Origin: Kitasatospora cineracea
GTDB lineage: Bacteria > Actinomycetota > Actinomycetes > Streptomycetales > Streptomycetaceae
Assembly: GCF_003751605.1 (NCBI RefSeq)
Contig: NZ_RJVJ01000002.1
Span: 1,615,001 to 1,679,000 of the forward strand
Direction: 5' to 3'
DNA: 64,000 nt
This document shows, piece after piece, positions 14,642 to 22,965 of this stretch. The notes beneath the pieces are model-generated. The model worked only from the letters and a program-made list of their open reading frames with translations. It was not told where the DNA came from and searched no databases. The position numbers were made by a program, and so were the translations under genes. Numbering within the stretch: the stretch's first letter is position 1; each line of letters starts with the position of its first letter.

Positions 14642-14941
14642 TCAGGCGCCGCAGTCCCGGCAGATCGGCTGGCCGTTCTTCTCGCTGTAGAGCTGGCTCC
14701 GGTGGTGCACCAGGAAGCAGCTCATGCAGGTGAACTCGTCGGCCTGTCGGGGAAGCACTCGGACCGAGAGCTCCTCGTTCGAGAGGTCGGCGCCCGGAAG
14801 CTCCAGCCCCTCGTTGGCGTCGTACTCGTCGACGTCGACCGAGCTGGACGCCTTCTCGTTCCGGCGGGCCTTGAGTTCCTCGATGCTGTCCTCGTTGAGG
14901 TCGTCATCGGTCTTGCGTGGGGTGTCGTAGTCCGTTGCCAT
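14642..14941 (-). CDS. DUF4193 family zinc-ribbon-like protein
   Basis: 99 residues, acidic in the middle. Conserved cysteines occur as FTCMSCF and, near the C-terminus, ICRDCGA, spaced like a zinc ribbon. ATG at 14941 is preceded by GGGGGAGAGCG. DUF4193 is a near-universal actinobacterial family of unknown role; the C4 pattern suggests metal binding. The gene is monocistronic in appearance, between a terminator and a long upstream region. Confidence 0.88.
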   Translation of the reverse strand: MATDYDTPRKTDDDLNEDSIEELKARRNEKASSSVDVDEYDANEGLELPGADLSNEELSVRVLPRQADEFTCMSCFLVHHRSQLYSEKNGQPICRDCGA

Positions 14942-15468
14942 AGTTTTCGCTCTCCCCCTTTGGGTGTGTGCGGGTATCTCCAGCGCACGTAACGCCTGGG
15001 GGGCCGGTCTTGTGCCCGACCCGAGGCCGAGATTGTGCCTTACTTCAAGCCCCGTTACTCAATCGACATCCGGACAGGGGCCCGTTGGGGTGATCGAACG
15101 AGGTCCGAACACCGTCCACCGTACGGGTGAAGCGGTTCGGACCGGAACTTTCCGATCATCACGGTAGGTGATCATCCGGGAGCACCGGGGGTGGCAACTC
15201 GGCGGCGGTGAAAGGTTCTTGGCGTCCGGACGGGGCGCCGTCGGCCGGATCGGACGACTACCCAGTGCGACCGGCCCACCCGAACGAGTGATCACACCAT
15301 CGAGGGATCCGGGTACGCCTTCCGGACAGGTGTGAGGTTCGTCACATCGGGCGCGACAGCGGGCGTTTGCCGCCAAAGCGGGCCTTTCGTCCGGAGCGCG
15401 CGCGACCGGTTTGTCCGCATACCGACCGGTGCGTCACGCTCCGGCCGGAGAGTCGCCGGACGACCGCT
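14942..15468. other. intergenic region upstream of DUF4193
   Basis: About 530 bases without a gene I can support. It should hold the DUF4193 promoter (minus strand). The only repeats I noted are two direct copies of GATCATC (15154-15160 and 15170-15176), 16 bases apart, a spacing compatible with a regulator binding the same helix face. Confidence 0.4.
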
Positions 15469-15493
15469 GGGCCGGCCCGCGGAGGGCCGGCCC
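15469..15493 (-). terminator. terminator of the desaturase gene
   Basis: Two copies of the self-complementary GGGCCGGCCC separated by 5 bases, just after the desaturase stop in its direction of transcription. GC-only hairpin without a T-run, common in Streptomyces. Confidence 0.6.
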
Positions 15494-15506
15494 GGGGCGG
15501 TGGCGG

Positions 15507-16484
15507 TCAGGCCCGGGCGGCGGCCGCGGCGGCGCGGCGGGCCAGCAGGGCGGCCTGGCGCTCGTCGAAGCGGGTCGCCTGGGTGTCCAGACCGGCCAGG
15601 AAGGCCCCCAGCTCGTCCTGGGCGTGCTGGCCGACCGGGCCGAGGCCGGAGACCTCCATGACCTTCAGGTGGCGCAGCACGGGCTGCAGCACGTCGTCGT
15701 GGTGGATCCGCAGGTTGTAGATGCCGCCGATGGCGATCTGGGCGGCCGAGCGCTCGAAGCCGGGCATGCCGTGGCCGGGCATCCGGAAGTTGATCACCAC
15801 GTCGGCGATGGCGCGCATGGCCTGGTCGGGAGCGAGCTCAAGGGCGGCCTTGAGCAGGTTCCGGTAGAAGACCATGTGCAGGTTCTCGTCGTTGGCGATC
15901 TTGGCCAGCAGCTGGTCGCAGAGCGGGTCGCCGGAGTGGTGGCCGGTGTTGCGGTGGGCGATCCGGGTGGCCAGCTCCTGGAAGGCGACGTAGGCGACGG
16001 ACTGCAGCATGCTGTGCGCGTTGTCGGACTCGAAGCCCTCGGACATGTGCGCCATCCGGGCCCGCTCCAGCTCGACCGGGTCGACGGCGCGGGTGGCCAG
16101 CAGGTAGTCGCGGATCGCTATCCCGTGCCGTCCCTCCTCGGCGGTCCAGCGGTGCACCCAGGCGCCCCAGGCGCCCTCGCGGCCGAACATGCTGGCGATC
16201 TCGTGGTGGTAGCTCGGGAGGTTGTCCTCGGTGAGCAGGTTGACCACCAGCGAGATCCGGCCCAGCGGGGTGACCTTGGACTGCTCCAGCGACCACGCCT
16301 CGCCCCCGAGCACGCCGTCGAAGTCCCGCCCCTGGCTCCACGGCACGAACTCGTGCGGCATCCACTCCTTGGCCACCTTGAGGTGGCGGTTGAGCTCGGT
16401 CTCAACGACCTCCTCGAGCGCGAGGATCAGCCTGGCGTCGGTCCAGGCGGTCGTGGCGGTTCGCTGCACGGGGGCGATGGTCAC
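15507..16484 (-). CDS. acyl-[acyl-carrier-protein] desaturase
   Basis: 325 residues of the soluble di-iron fatty acid desaturase family, which inserts a cis double bond into acyl-ACP using O2 and reduced ferredoxin. Iron-ligand motifs are present: an early Glu in EEVVETELNRH, AEEGRHG (ExxH) and NDENLHM (second ExxH). The length and the W-rich N-terminal half match DesA-type actinobacterial proteins. GTG at 16484 is preceded by AGGAG at 7 bases. Upstream sits a promoter overlapped by two palindromes (see 16515-16567), so a lipid-responsive repressor is likely. The gene stands alone. Confidence 0.93.
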   Translation of the reverse strand: MTIAPVQRTATTAWTDARLILALEEVVETELNRHLKVAKEWMPHEFVPWSQGRDFDGVLGGEAWSLEQSKVTPLGRISLVVNLLTEDNLPSYHHEIASMFGREGAWGAWVHRWTAEEGRHGIAIRDYLLATRAVDPVELERARMAHMSEGFESDNAHSMLQSVAYVAFQELATRIAHRNTGHHSGDPLCDQLLAKIANDENLHMVFYRNLLKAALELAPDQAMRAIADVVINFRMPGHGMPGFERSAAQIAIGGIYNLRIHHDDVLQPVLRHLKVMEVSGLGPVGQHAQDELGAFLAGLDTQATRFDERQAALLARRAAAAAARA

Positions 16485-16514
16485 GGCGTTGCTCCTGCGG
16501 ATGGGGCGGGCTGA

Positions 16515-16567
16515 CCTACGGCTGCGTAGGTTACGACACCGTAAGTTGTTGCGGCCGCAAATGACAA
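16515..16567 (-). promoter_or_regulatory. desaturase promoter with two tandem palindromic operators
   Basis: On the minus strand: -35 TTGTCA (16567-16562), 18-base spacer, -10 TACGGT (16543-16538). Palindrome 1 is TTACG-ACAC-CGTAA (16531-16544 on the plus strand) and covers the -10. Palindrome 2 is CCTACG-GCTG-CGTAGG (16515-16530), abutting it downstream. The similar half sites (TACG/CGTA) suggest two dimers of one TetR- or GntR-type repressor. The regulator itself is not in the window. Confidence 0.7.
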
Positions 16568-16683
16568 GCCGCCCCTGTCCAGCGCTTATGTCGTTCCGAC
16601 ACGGCTGGGCGGGGGCGGCTGGAGGAGCGCCGCGGGCCGGAGCGCCTGAAGGGGCCGGTGCGGCCCCGGGGGCGTCCGGAGGG

Positions 16684-17985
16684 CTAAGGGATGCGGACCT
16701 GGATCCGCAGGCCGCCTCCGGGGCGGGCAGTGACCTCGATGGTGCCTCCGTGGGCGCGCACCACCGAGCGGACGATGGACAGGCCGAGCCCGACGCCCTT
16801 GTCGCTGCGGGTGCGGTCGGTGCCCCTGAGGCGGCGGAACGGCTCGAAGATGTGCTCCAGCTCGTAGCCGGGGACGACCGGGCCGGTGTTGCTGACCACC
16901 AGCTCGCCGCCCCCGCCGCGGACGGGCGAGGTGGCGATCTCGACCCAGCCGCCGGGGCTGTTGTAGCGGGTGCCGTTCTGCAGCAGGTTGAGCGCGATCC
17001 GCTCCAGCAGCACGCCGTTGCCGTGCGCGGGGGCGGGCGCCAGCTGGGCGCGCAGTTCGACCTCGCGGTTGGCGGCCTCGGCCCGGGTCTGCTCCATGGC
17101 GCGCTGGGCGACCTCGGCGAGGTCGACCGGGCGGCGCTCGGTGAGCTCGTTCTCGCTGCGGGCCAGCAGCAGCAGGCCCTCGACCAGCTGCTCGCTGCGC
17201 TCGTTGGTGGCCAGCAGGGTCTTGCCGAGCTGCTGCAGGTCGGGCGAGGCCTCCGGGTCGGCCAGCTGGACCTCCAGCAGGGTGCGGTTGATCGCCAGCG
17301 GGGTGCGTAGCTCGTGCGAGGCGTTGGCGACGAAGCGGCGCTGCGAGTCGAAGGCGCGGTCGAGCCGCTCGAGCATCTCGTCGAAGGTGTCGGCGAGCTC
17401 CTTGAGCTCGTCGTCCGGGCCGTCCAGGTCGATCCGGCGGTGCAGGTCGCTGCCGGCCACCTCGCGGGCGGTGCGGGTGATCCGGCCGAGCGGGTGGAGC
17501 ACCCGGCCGGCCATCGCGTAGCCGACCGCGAAGGCGATCACGGCCAGGAAGACCAGCGCGGTCAGGGCGCGGCGCAGCAGGGTGGACAGCGCCTGGCTGC
17601 TGTTGGCCTCCTGGATGCCGCTCATCACCCGGTCCAGGGTGGCCTGGTCGGTGATCTCCTGGCCGTTCAGGGTGACCGAGACCCGGGGGCCGAGGGTGAG
17701 GTGCGGCAGCTGGGCCTGGTCGAAGGCGGAGCGGACGAAGTAGTACATCAGCAGCAGCAGCACCACGCCGGCCATCAGGAACATCCCGCCGTACAGCAGG
17801 GTGAGCCGGATCCGGATGGTGGGGCGCAGGGACAGCCAGGCGAACAGGCCGTCACCGGGGTGGTACGTGTCGTCGGCGCGGTCGCGGTCGGGGCGGCCCG
17901 GGGGGTGCGCCGGTCGTGGGGGCACCTGGTGCGGGCCCGGGGCGGGCGTGCCGGGGGCCCCGCCGGGGAGTGGCGGGGTGGTCAT
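16684..17985 (-). CDS. cutS: sensor histidine kinase CutS
   Basis: 433 residues. A proline-rich cytoplasmic N-terminus of about 50 residues is followed by TM1 (about 62-82, LLYGGMFLMAGVVLLLLMYY), a short extracellular loop of about 55 residues, TM2 (about 140-160), HAMP, a dimerisation domain with the phospho-acceptor His in FVANASHELRTPLA, and an ATPase domain with N box (NLLQNGTRYN), DKGVGLGLS and GGGLRIQVRIP. It strongly resembles Streptomyces CutS, partner of CutR in cell-envelope and secretion stress. The extracellular loop has no cysteine, although paired extracellular cysteines are, as I recall, important in characterised CutS (see findings). It lies 43 bases downstream of cutR, in one operon. 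Confidence 0.88.
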   Translation of the reverse strand: MTTPPLPGGAPGTPAPGPHQVPPRPAHPPGRPDRDRADDTYHPGDGLFAWLSLRPTIRIRLTLLYGGMFLMAGVVLLLLMYYFVRSAFDQAQLPHLTLGPRVSVTLNGQEITDQATLDRVMSGIQEANSSQALSTLLRRALTALVFLAVIAFAVGYAMAGRVLHPLGRITRTAREVAGSDLHRRIDLDGPDDELKELADTFDEMLERLDRAFDSQRRFVANASHELRTPLAINRTLLEVQLADPEASPDLQQLGKTLLATNERSEQLVEGLLLLARSENELTERRPVDLAEVAQRAMEQTRAEAANREVELRAQLAPAPAHGNGVLLERIALNLLQNGTRYNSPGGWVEIATSPVRGGGGELVVSNTGPVVPGYELEHIFEPFRRLRGTDRTRSDKGVGLGLSIVRSVVRAHGGTIEVTARPGGGLRIQVRIP

Positions 17986-18028
17986 GGCCGGAGGTCCTCT
18001 CAGACGGTGGGCGGTTCGGGGGTGCGGG

Positions 18029-18682
18029 TCACACCCGGTAGCCGGAGCCGGGCACGGTGACGATCACCGGCGGGTCCCCGAGCTTGCGGCGCAGGGTCAT
18101 CACGGTGACCCGGACCACGTTGGTGAACGGGTCGGTGTGCTCGTCCCAGGCCTTCTCCAGCAGCTGCTCGGCGGAGACCACGGCGCCGCCGGCCCGCATC
18201 AGGACCTCCAGGACGGCGAACTCCTTGGGGGCGAGCTGGACGGGCTTGCCGTCCCGGATGACCTCGCGGCGGCCGGGGTCGAGGCTGATCCCGGCGCGCT
18301 CCAGCACGGGGGGCAGCGGGACGGTGGCGCGGCGGCCCAGCGCCCTTACCCGGGCGACGAGTTCGCTGAAGGCGAACGGCTTGGGGAGGTAGTCGTCGGC
18401 GCCGATCTCCAGCCCCTCGACCCGGTCGCTGATGTCGCCGGAGGCGGTGAGCATGATCACCCGGGTGGCCAGGCCCTGTTCGACCACCCGGCGGCAGACG
18501 TCGTCGCCGTGGACCAGCGGGAGGTCCCGGTCGAGCACCACCACGTCGTAGTCGTTCACGGCGATCCGCTGCAGCGCGGCCTCCCCGTCGTAGACGACGT
18601 CGACCGCCATGGCCTCCCGGCGCAGGCCGGTGGCGACGGCCTCGGCGAGCAGCTGCTCGTCCTCGACGACGAGTACCCGCAC
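18029..18682 (-). CDS. cutR: response regulator CutR (OmpR/PhoB family)
   Basis: 217 residues: receiver domain with acidic pocket (VEDE) and phospho-acceptor Asp51 (VVVLDRDLP), conserved Lys in YLPKPF, then a winged-helix DNA-binding domain ending VTVPGSGYRV. GTG at 18682 is chosen because AGAAGGGA lies 8 bases upstream; longer frames only add intergenic sequence. The sequence is close to what I remember of S. coelicolor CutR over its whole length. First gene of the cutR-cutS operon. Upstream are two TTAC half sites exactly 11 bases apart, a spacing typical of OmpR-type regulators, so autoregulation is plausible. Confidence 0.92.
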   Translation of the reverse strand: MRVLVVEDEQLLAEAVATGLRREAMAVDVVYDGEAALQRIAVNDYDVVVLDRDLPLVHGDDVCRRVVEQGLATRVIMLTASGDISDRVEGLEIGADDYLPKPFAFSELVARVRALGRRATVPLPPVLERAGISLDPGRREVIRDGKPVQLAPKEFAVLEVLMRAGGAVVSAEQLLEKAWDEHTDPFTNVVRVTVMTLRRKLGDPPVIVTVPGSGYRV

Positions 18683-19152
18683 GGTGGTTGTCCCTTCTGC
18701 TGGAGCGGCCCTGGCCGTGCCTGCCCGTGCGGGCCGTGGTGCGCCGGGCGCGGATCCGGACAGACGGATCCGACGGTGCCTCCATCCTGCCTGGTCGCGC
18801 GGTAAAGCAGTCGTAAGTCCGGTGCGCCGTCCGCGAAAACGGAGCGGTGCGGACACGTTTGGACTGTGACTCGGGCAACTTTCCGAGGAGTTGGAGGTTT
18901 CCCCGGCCGAGGGGTGGGGAGGACACGTGCACACCGTGATGCCGTCCCGTGGCGCGTCACGGCCACCACCACCCGCCGAGTGCCCCATCCGCACCGGCCT
19001 GGGACGGAAAGCCACCGGGTCGCGGCCGCCGCGCCGCCCGAGCGCCCGACCGGAACCTGCGTCCGGTCAACGGTGCCCGCCCAGGGTTTGCCCGGTTCCC
19101 GTGCCGGGGGGCTGCTCGGGCCGCGCCCGTCGACACAGCAAAGGGGGCCCGT
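18683..19152. promoter_or_regulatory. divergent intergenic region between cutR and a small gene
   Basis: About 470 bases with no supported gene. On the minus strand TTAC occurs at 18816-18813 and 18805-18802, a direct repeat with 11-base period upstream of cutR. Otherwise GC-rich and featureless to my eye. Confidence 0.45.
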
Positions 19153-19338
19153 ATGGACGCCTTCACCGCCGGAATCCTTCAGCGGATCAAGAACGCCGAG
19201 CAGGATCTGCACCGCGCGATCGAGTCCGGGGACGAGTTCCTGGCCGAGGTCGAGCAGTCCGAGCTGGAGGACCTCCAGCGCCTCGCCACCGAACACGGAG
19301 TGGACCCGGTCCTCGGCACGCACCGCTCCGCCGCCTGA
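19153..19338 (+). CDS. small conserved actinobacterial protein, unknown function
   Basis: 61 residues (starts MDAFTAGILQRIKNAEQDL), highly charged and predicted mostly helical. ATG at 19153 has AAGGGGG 6 bases upstream, which decides the start against a longer frame from 18949. The gene ends just before a perfect 16-bp hairpin. Codon use (third-position GC, acidic helix) supports a real gene. I do not recognise a named family. Its place between cutRS and inositol monophosphatase gives no functional clue. Confidence 0.65.
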   Translation: MDAFTAGILQRIKNAEQDLHRAIESGDEFLAEVEQSELEDLQRLATEHGVDPVLGTHRSAA

Positions 19339-19370
19339 CCGCTCCCCTTCTTCTTCTCCTCCCGTACGGC

Positions 19371-19406
19371 GAGAGCCCCGGCCCGGTTCCCCGGGCCGGG
19401 GCTCTC
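19371..19406 (+). terminator. bidirectional terminator
   Basis: Perfect 16-bp stem (GAGAGCCCCGGCCCGG and its complement) with a TTCC tetraloop, between the convergent small gene and the inositol monophosphatase gene. Confidence 0.9.
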
Positions 19407-19435
19407 TGCTGTCCGCGGGACGCGGGATGCGGGGA

Positions 19436-20236
19436 TCAGTCGTGCCAGGCGCCGAGCGCCTCCAGCCGGGCCTGCAGCGGTTCGAACAGGCCGGGCGGGG
19501 CGGCGACCGTGAGCTCGCCGTCGGCGGGCAGGCCGGGGCGGGAGCCGGTGAGCGCGCCCGCCTCGCGGGCGATCAGCAGGCCGGCGGCGCGGTCCCAGGG
19601 AGCCAGGCCGCGCTCGTAGTAGCCGTCGAACCGGCCGGCCGCCAGGTCGCACAGGTCGACGGCGGCCGCCCCGCCCCGGCGGACGTCGCGCACCTCGCCC
19701 ATCAGCGCGTGCAGCACCTCGGCCTGGTGCACCCGCCGCTCGCGCAGGTAGCCGAAGCCGGTCGCCACCAGCGCCTGCCCCCAGGCCGGGGCCGGGCGGA
19801 CGGCGAGCGGGCGGCCGTCCAGCGTCGCGCCGCCGCCGCGCACGGCCTGGAACAGCTCGCCGCGGGCGGGCACGAAGACCACGCCCACCACCGCCTCGCC
19901 GTCCAGTTCGGCGGCCACGCTGACCGCCCAGGAGGGCAGCCCGTACAGGTAGTTGACGGTGCCGTCGAGCGGGTCGACCACCCAGCGGACCCCGCTGGTG
20001 CCGGGGTGGTCGGCGCCCTCCTCGCCGAGGTAGCCGTCGTCCGGGCGGCGGGCGGAGATCAGCTCCAGCACCAGCTTCTCGGAGGCCAGGTCCATCTCGG
20101 TCACCACGTCCACCGGGCTGCTCTTGGTGGCGGCCACCCCGAGGTCCGCGGGGCGGCCGTCGCGCAGCAGGGCGCCGGCCCGGGTGGCGGCCTCGACGGC
20201 GGTGGCGAGCAGGTCCTGCAGCAGGTCGTCGGTCAC
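19436..20236 (-). CDS. inositol monophosphatase family protein
   Basis: 266 residues. Li-sensitive phosphatase motifs are present: metal-ligand Glu in GEEGADHPG, WVVDPLDGTVNYLYG (motif A) and PWDRAAGLLIAREAGA (motif B with the last Asp ligand). These enzymes dephosphorylate inositol-1-phosphate or related sugar phosphates in a Mg-dependent way; in actinomycetes the product feeds phosphatidylinositol and mycothiol synthesis. GTG at 20236 is used. It starts 25 bases after ferrochelatase on the same strand, so the two are probably one transcript. Confidence 0.92.
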   Translation of the reverse strand: MTDDLLQDLLATAVEAATRAGALLRDGRPADLGVAATKSSPVDVVTEMDLASEKLVLELISARRPDDGYLGEEGADHPGTSGVRWVVDPLDGTVNYLYGLPSWAVSVAAELDGEAVVGVVFVPARGELFQAVRGGGATLDGRPLAVRPAPAWGQALVATGFGYLRERRVHQAEVLHALMGEVRDVRRGGAAAVDLCDLAAGRFDGYYERGLAPWDRAAGLLIAREAGALTGSRPGLPADGELTVAAPPGLFEPLQARLEALGAWHD

Positions 20237-20261
20237 GGGTCCGGTCCTCGTGCTCTCGGGG

Positions 20262-21407
20262 TCAGGCTTCTTGGGCGGCAGCGGGGCGGGGGGCGCGCGG
20301 GTTGGGGCAGCAGGCGGTGGCGCACAGGTCGTGGCTGGGGCCGAGGGCGCCCAGCGCGCACCGGGTGACCGGTTCGCCGCGCTGCGCGGCGGCCCGCTCC
20401 AGCACCAGGTCCCGGACGGCGGCGGCGAACCGCGGGTCGGCGCCGACGGTGGCGGCCCGGGCGACCGGCAGGCCGAGTTCGGCGGCCTTGGCCACCGCCT
20501 CGGTGTCCAGGTCGTACTTGACCTCCATGTGGTCGGAGACGAAGCCGATCGGCACCATCACCACGGCCTCGGCGCCCTCCGCGTGCTGCGCCTCCAGGTG
20601 GTCGCAGATGTCGGGCTCCAGCCACGGGATGTGCGGGGCGCCGGAGCGGCTCTGGTAGACCAGCTGCCAGGGCCGGTCGGCGACGCCGGTGCGCTCGGCG
20701 ACCGCGGCGGCGATCAGCCGGGCGACGTCCAGGTGCTGGGCGACGTAGGCGCCGCCGGGGGTGCCGCGGGCCGGGTCGTCGGGGGCGCCGGAGGTCTCGG
20801 CCATCGCGGTCGGGATCGAGTGCGTGGTGAACGCCAGCCGGGCGCCGTCGCGGGCCCCGGCCGGGAGTGCGGCGAGCGCGGCGAGGGTGGCGTCGGTCAT
20901 CGGCCCGACGAAGCCGGGGTGGTTGTAGAAGTGCCGCAGCTTGTCCACGGTCAGCTCGGGGCGCCCCTCGGCGGCCAGCCGGGCCAGCGCGTCGGCCAGG
21001 TTCTCCCGGTACTGCCGGCAGCCCGAGTACCCGGCGTAGGCGCTGGTGGCGAGCACCAGCACCCGGCGGTGCCCGTCGTCGGCGATCTCCCGCAGGGCGT
21101 CGACCAGGTACGGGGCCCAGTTCCGGTTGCCCCAGTACACCGGCAGGTCCAGGCCGTGGTCGGCGAAGTCCTTGCGCAGCGCGGCCAGCAGCTCCCGGTT
21201 CTGCTCGTTGATCGGGCTGACGCCGCCGAACAGGAAGTAGTGCTTGCCGACCTCGGCCAGCCGCTCCTTGGGGATGCCGCGGCCCCGGGTGACGTTCTCC
21301 AGGAAGGGCACCACGTCCTCGGGGCCCTCCGGCCCCCCGAAGGACAGCAGCAGCAGCGCGTCGTACGGCGCGGGTTCGGCGGGGCGGGGGGTGCGCGTGT
21401 CGGACAT
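20262..21407 (-). CDS. hemH: ferrochelatase (coproporphyrin type)
   Basis: 381 residues. It inserts Fe(II) into a porphyrin; in actinobacteria the substrate is coproporphyrin III (CpfC). Seen: LLLLSFGGPEGPEDV at the N-terminus, NRNWAPY, the metal-site His in FTTHSIPTAMA, and the conserved acidic patch in GFVSDHMEVKYD. Four cysteines fit the [2Fe-2S] cluster of actinobacterial enzymes: one in YSGCRQY and three near the C-terminus in DLCATACCPNP. ATG at 21407 follows a GGAG. It heads a two-gene unit with inositol monophosphatase. Confidence 0.95.
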   Translation of the reverse strand: MSDTRTPRPAEPAPYDALLLLSFGGPEGPEDVVPFLENVTRGRGIPKERLAEVGKHYFLFGGVSPINEQNRELLAALRKDFADHGLDLPVYWGNRNWAPYLVDALREIADDGHRRVLVLATSAYAGYSGCRQYRENLADALARLAAEGRPELTVDKLRHFYNHPGFVGPMTDATLAALAALPAGARDGARLAFTTHSIPTAMAETSGAPDDPARGTPGGAYVAQHLDVARLIAAAVAERTGVADRPWQLVYQSRSGAPHIPWLEPDICDHLEAQHAEGAEAVVMVPIGFVSDHMEVKYDLDTEAVAKAAELGLPVARAATVGADPRFAAAVRDLVLERAAAQRGEPVTRCALGALGPSHDLCATACCPNPRAPRPAAAQEA

Positions 21408-21605
21408 GGCTCCGATCCTGCCACCCGGAACGGACCGGCCGGTGCACGGGCGGCGGCGGGGCGGTGTCCGGGATGTCCGCGAACAACCCGGATGCGGACG
21501 TTCGCCCACGCTTCGTAAGCTGTCCGGGCGATGGTCGCACATTACCGATGGTTGCGTCCCCCACCCATCAGCTTCCCGATCCGACCTCCGACGGAGCCAC
21601 CCCCC

Positions 21606-22850
21606 GTGCTGTCCAGCTACCGCCAGATATTCGCCGCCCCCGGTTCCCTGGCCTTCTCCTCCACCGGGCTGATCGCCCGGCTGCCGATCTCCATGACCGG
21701 GATCGGCATCGTCACCATGCTCGGCCGGATCAAGGACTCCTACTGGCTGGGCAGCCTGCTCTCCGCCGTCCTCGCGGTCTCCGCCGCGGTGCTCGGCCCG
21801 CGCATCTCCCGCCTGGTCGACCGCCACGGCCAGCGCCGGGTCGCGCTCCCCGCCACCGGCGTCACCGTGCTGGCCGCCGCCGGGCTGCTGCTCGGCGCGC
21901 ACTACGGCTTCCCGGACTGGACGCTGTTCGTCTTCGCCGCCGGCATGGGCACCATGCCCAGCACCGGCTCGATGGTCCGCGCCCGCTGGGCCCACCTCTA
22001 CCGGGACGCGCCGCCCAAGCTGCACACCGCGTACTCCTTCGAGGCCGTCGCGGACGAGGTCTGCTTCATCATCGGCCCGATCCTGGCCGCCACCCTGGCC
22101 ACCTCGCTCTTCCCCGAGTCCGGCCTGTTGCTGGCCGGGGTCTTCCTGGTGGTCGGCGTCCTGCTGTTCACCGCCCAGCGCCGCACCGAGCCCCCGGCCC
22201 ACCCCGTCGAGCACCGCGGCGGCAGCCCGGTCGTCCGGGACAAGGGCATCCAGACCCTGATCCTGACGCTGGCCGCGGTCGGCGGCGTCTTCGGCTCGGT
22301 CGAGGTGGTCACCGTGGCCTTCGCCCGCGCCCAGGGGCACCCGGCCGCGTCCGGCGGCGTGCTGGCCGTGTACGCGCTCGGCTCCTGCCTGGCCGGGGCG
22401 GTCTTCGGCGCGCTGAAGTTCACCACCCCGCTGGACCGCCGCTTCCTGCTCGGCGTCGGCGTGATGGCCGCCGGGATGGCGCCGCTGATCCTCGCCGCCC
22501 AGCTGCTGCACGGCACCGCCGCGCTGGTCGGGGTCGGCGCCGCGCTCTTCCTCTCCGGCCTGGCCATCTCCCCCACCCTGATCACCTCGATGGCGCTGGT
22601 GGAACGGCTCGTCCCGGCCGCGCAGCTCACCGAGGGCATGACCTGGACCACCACCGGCCTGGCCCTCGGCGTGGCCGTCGGCTCCTCCGCGGCCGGCATC
22701 GTCGTCGACGCCGGGGGCAGCGCCAACGGCTACTGGGTGCCGGTGGCCTCCGCCGCGCTCTCCGCGGTCGCCGCCTACACCGGCCTGCCCCGGCTGCGCC
22801 GCCGGCTCGCCGCGGCGCGGCCGGCCGCGGCGGAGGCGGTGCACTCCTGA
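21606..22850 (+). CDS. MFS transporter
   Basis: 414 residues with about 12 hydrophobic segments and the MFS motif A-like turn RLVDRHGQRR between TM2 and TM3. GTG at 21606 (reads VLSSYRQIFAAPG) is preferred because a GGAG lies about 10 bases upstream and the ATG further upstream (21531) would add a proline-rich stretch with no conserved look. The protein resembles the uncharacterised actinobacterial MFS group that sits near hemH. Likely an exporter; substrate unknown. Transcribed divergently from hemH. Confidence 0.85.
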   Translation: MLSSYRQIFAAPGSLAFSSTGLIARLPISMTGIGIVTMLGRIKDSYWLGSLLSAVLAVSAAVLGPRISRLVDRHGQRRVALPATGVTVLAAAGLLLGAHYGFPDWTLFVFAAGMGTMPSTGSMVRARWAHLYRDAPPKLHTAYSFEAVADEVCFIIGPILAATLATSLFPESGLLLAGVFLVVGVLLFTAQRRTEPPAHPVEHRGGSPVVRDKGIQTLILTLAAVGGVFGSVEVVTVAFARAQGHPAASGGVLAVYALGSCLAGAVFGALKFTTPLDRRFLLGVGVMAAGMAPLILAAQLLHGTAALVGVGAALFLSGLAISPTLITSMALVERLVPAAQLTEGMTWTTTGLALGVAVGSSAAGIVVDAGGSANGYWVPVASAALSAVAAYTGLPRLRRRLAAARPAAAEAVHS

Positions 22851-22965
22851 GCCGGCCGGAGCTCCCCGCCCCGAACCGTAGACCTGCGCGATCCTGGTGA
22901 CTACGCTCCCCGTACCCACCGGTAGAACCGGAAGGTAGGACACGCGCGAGCGGGAGGCTCTGGAG

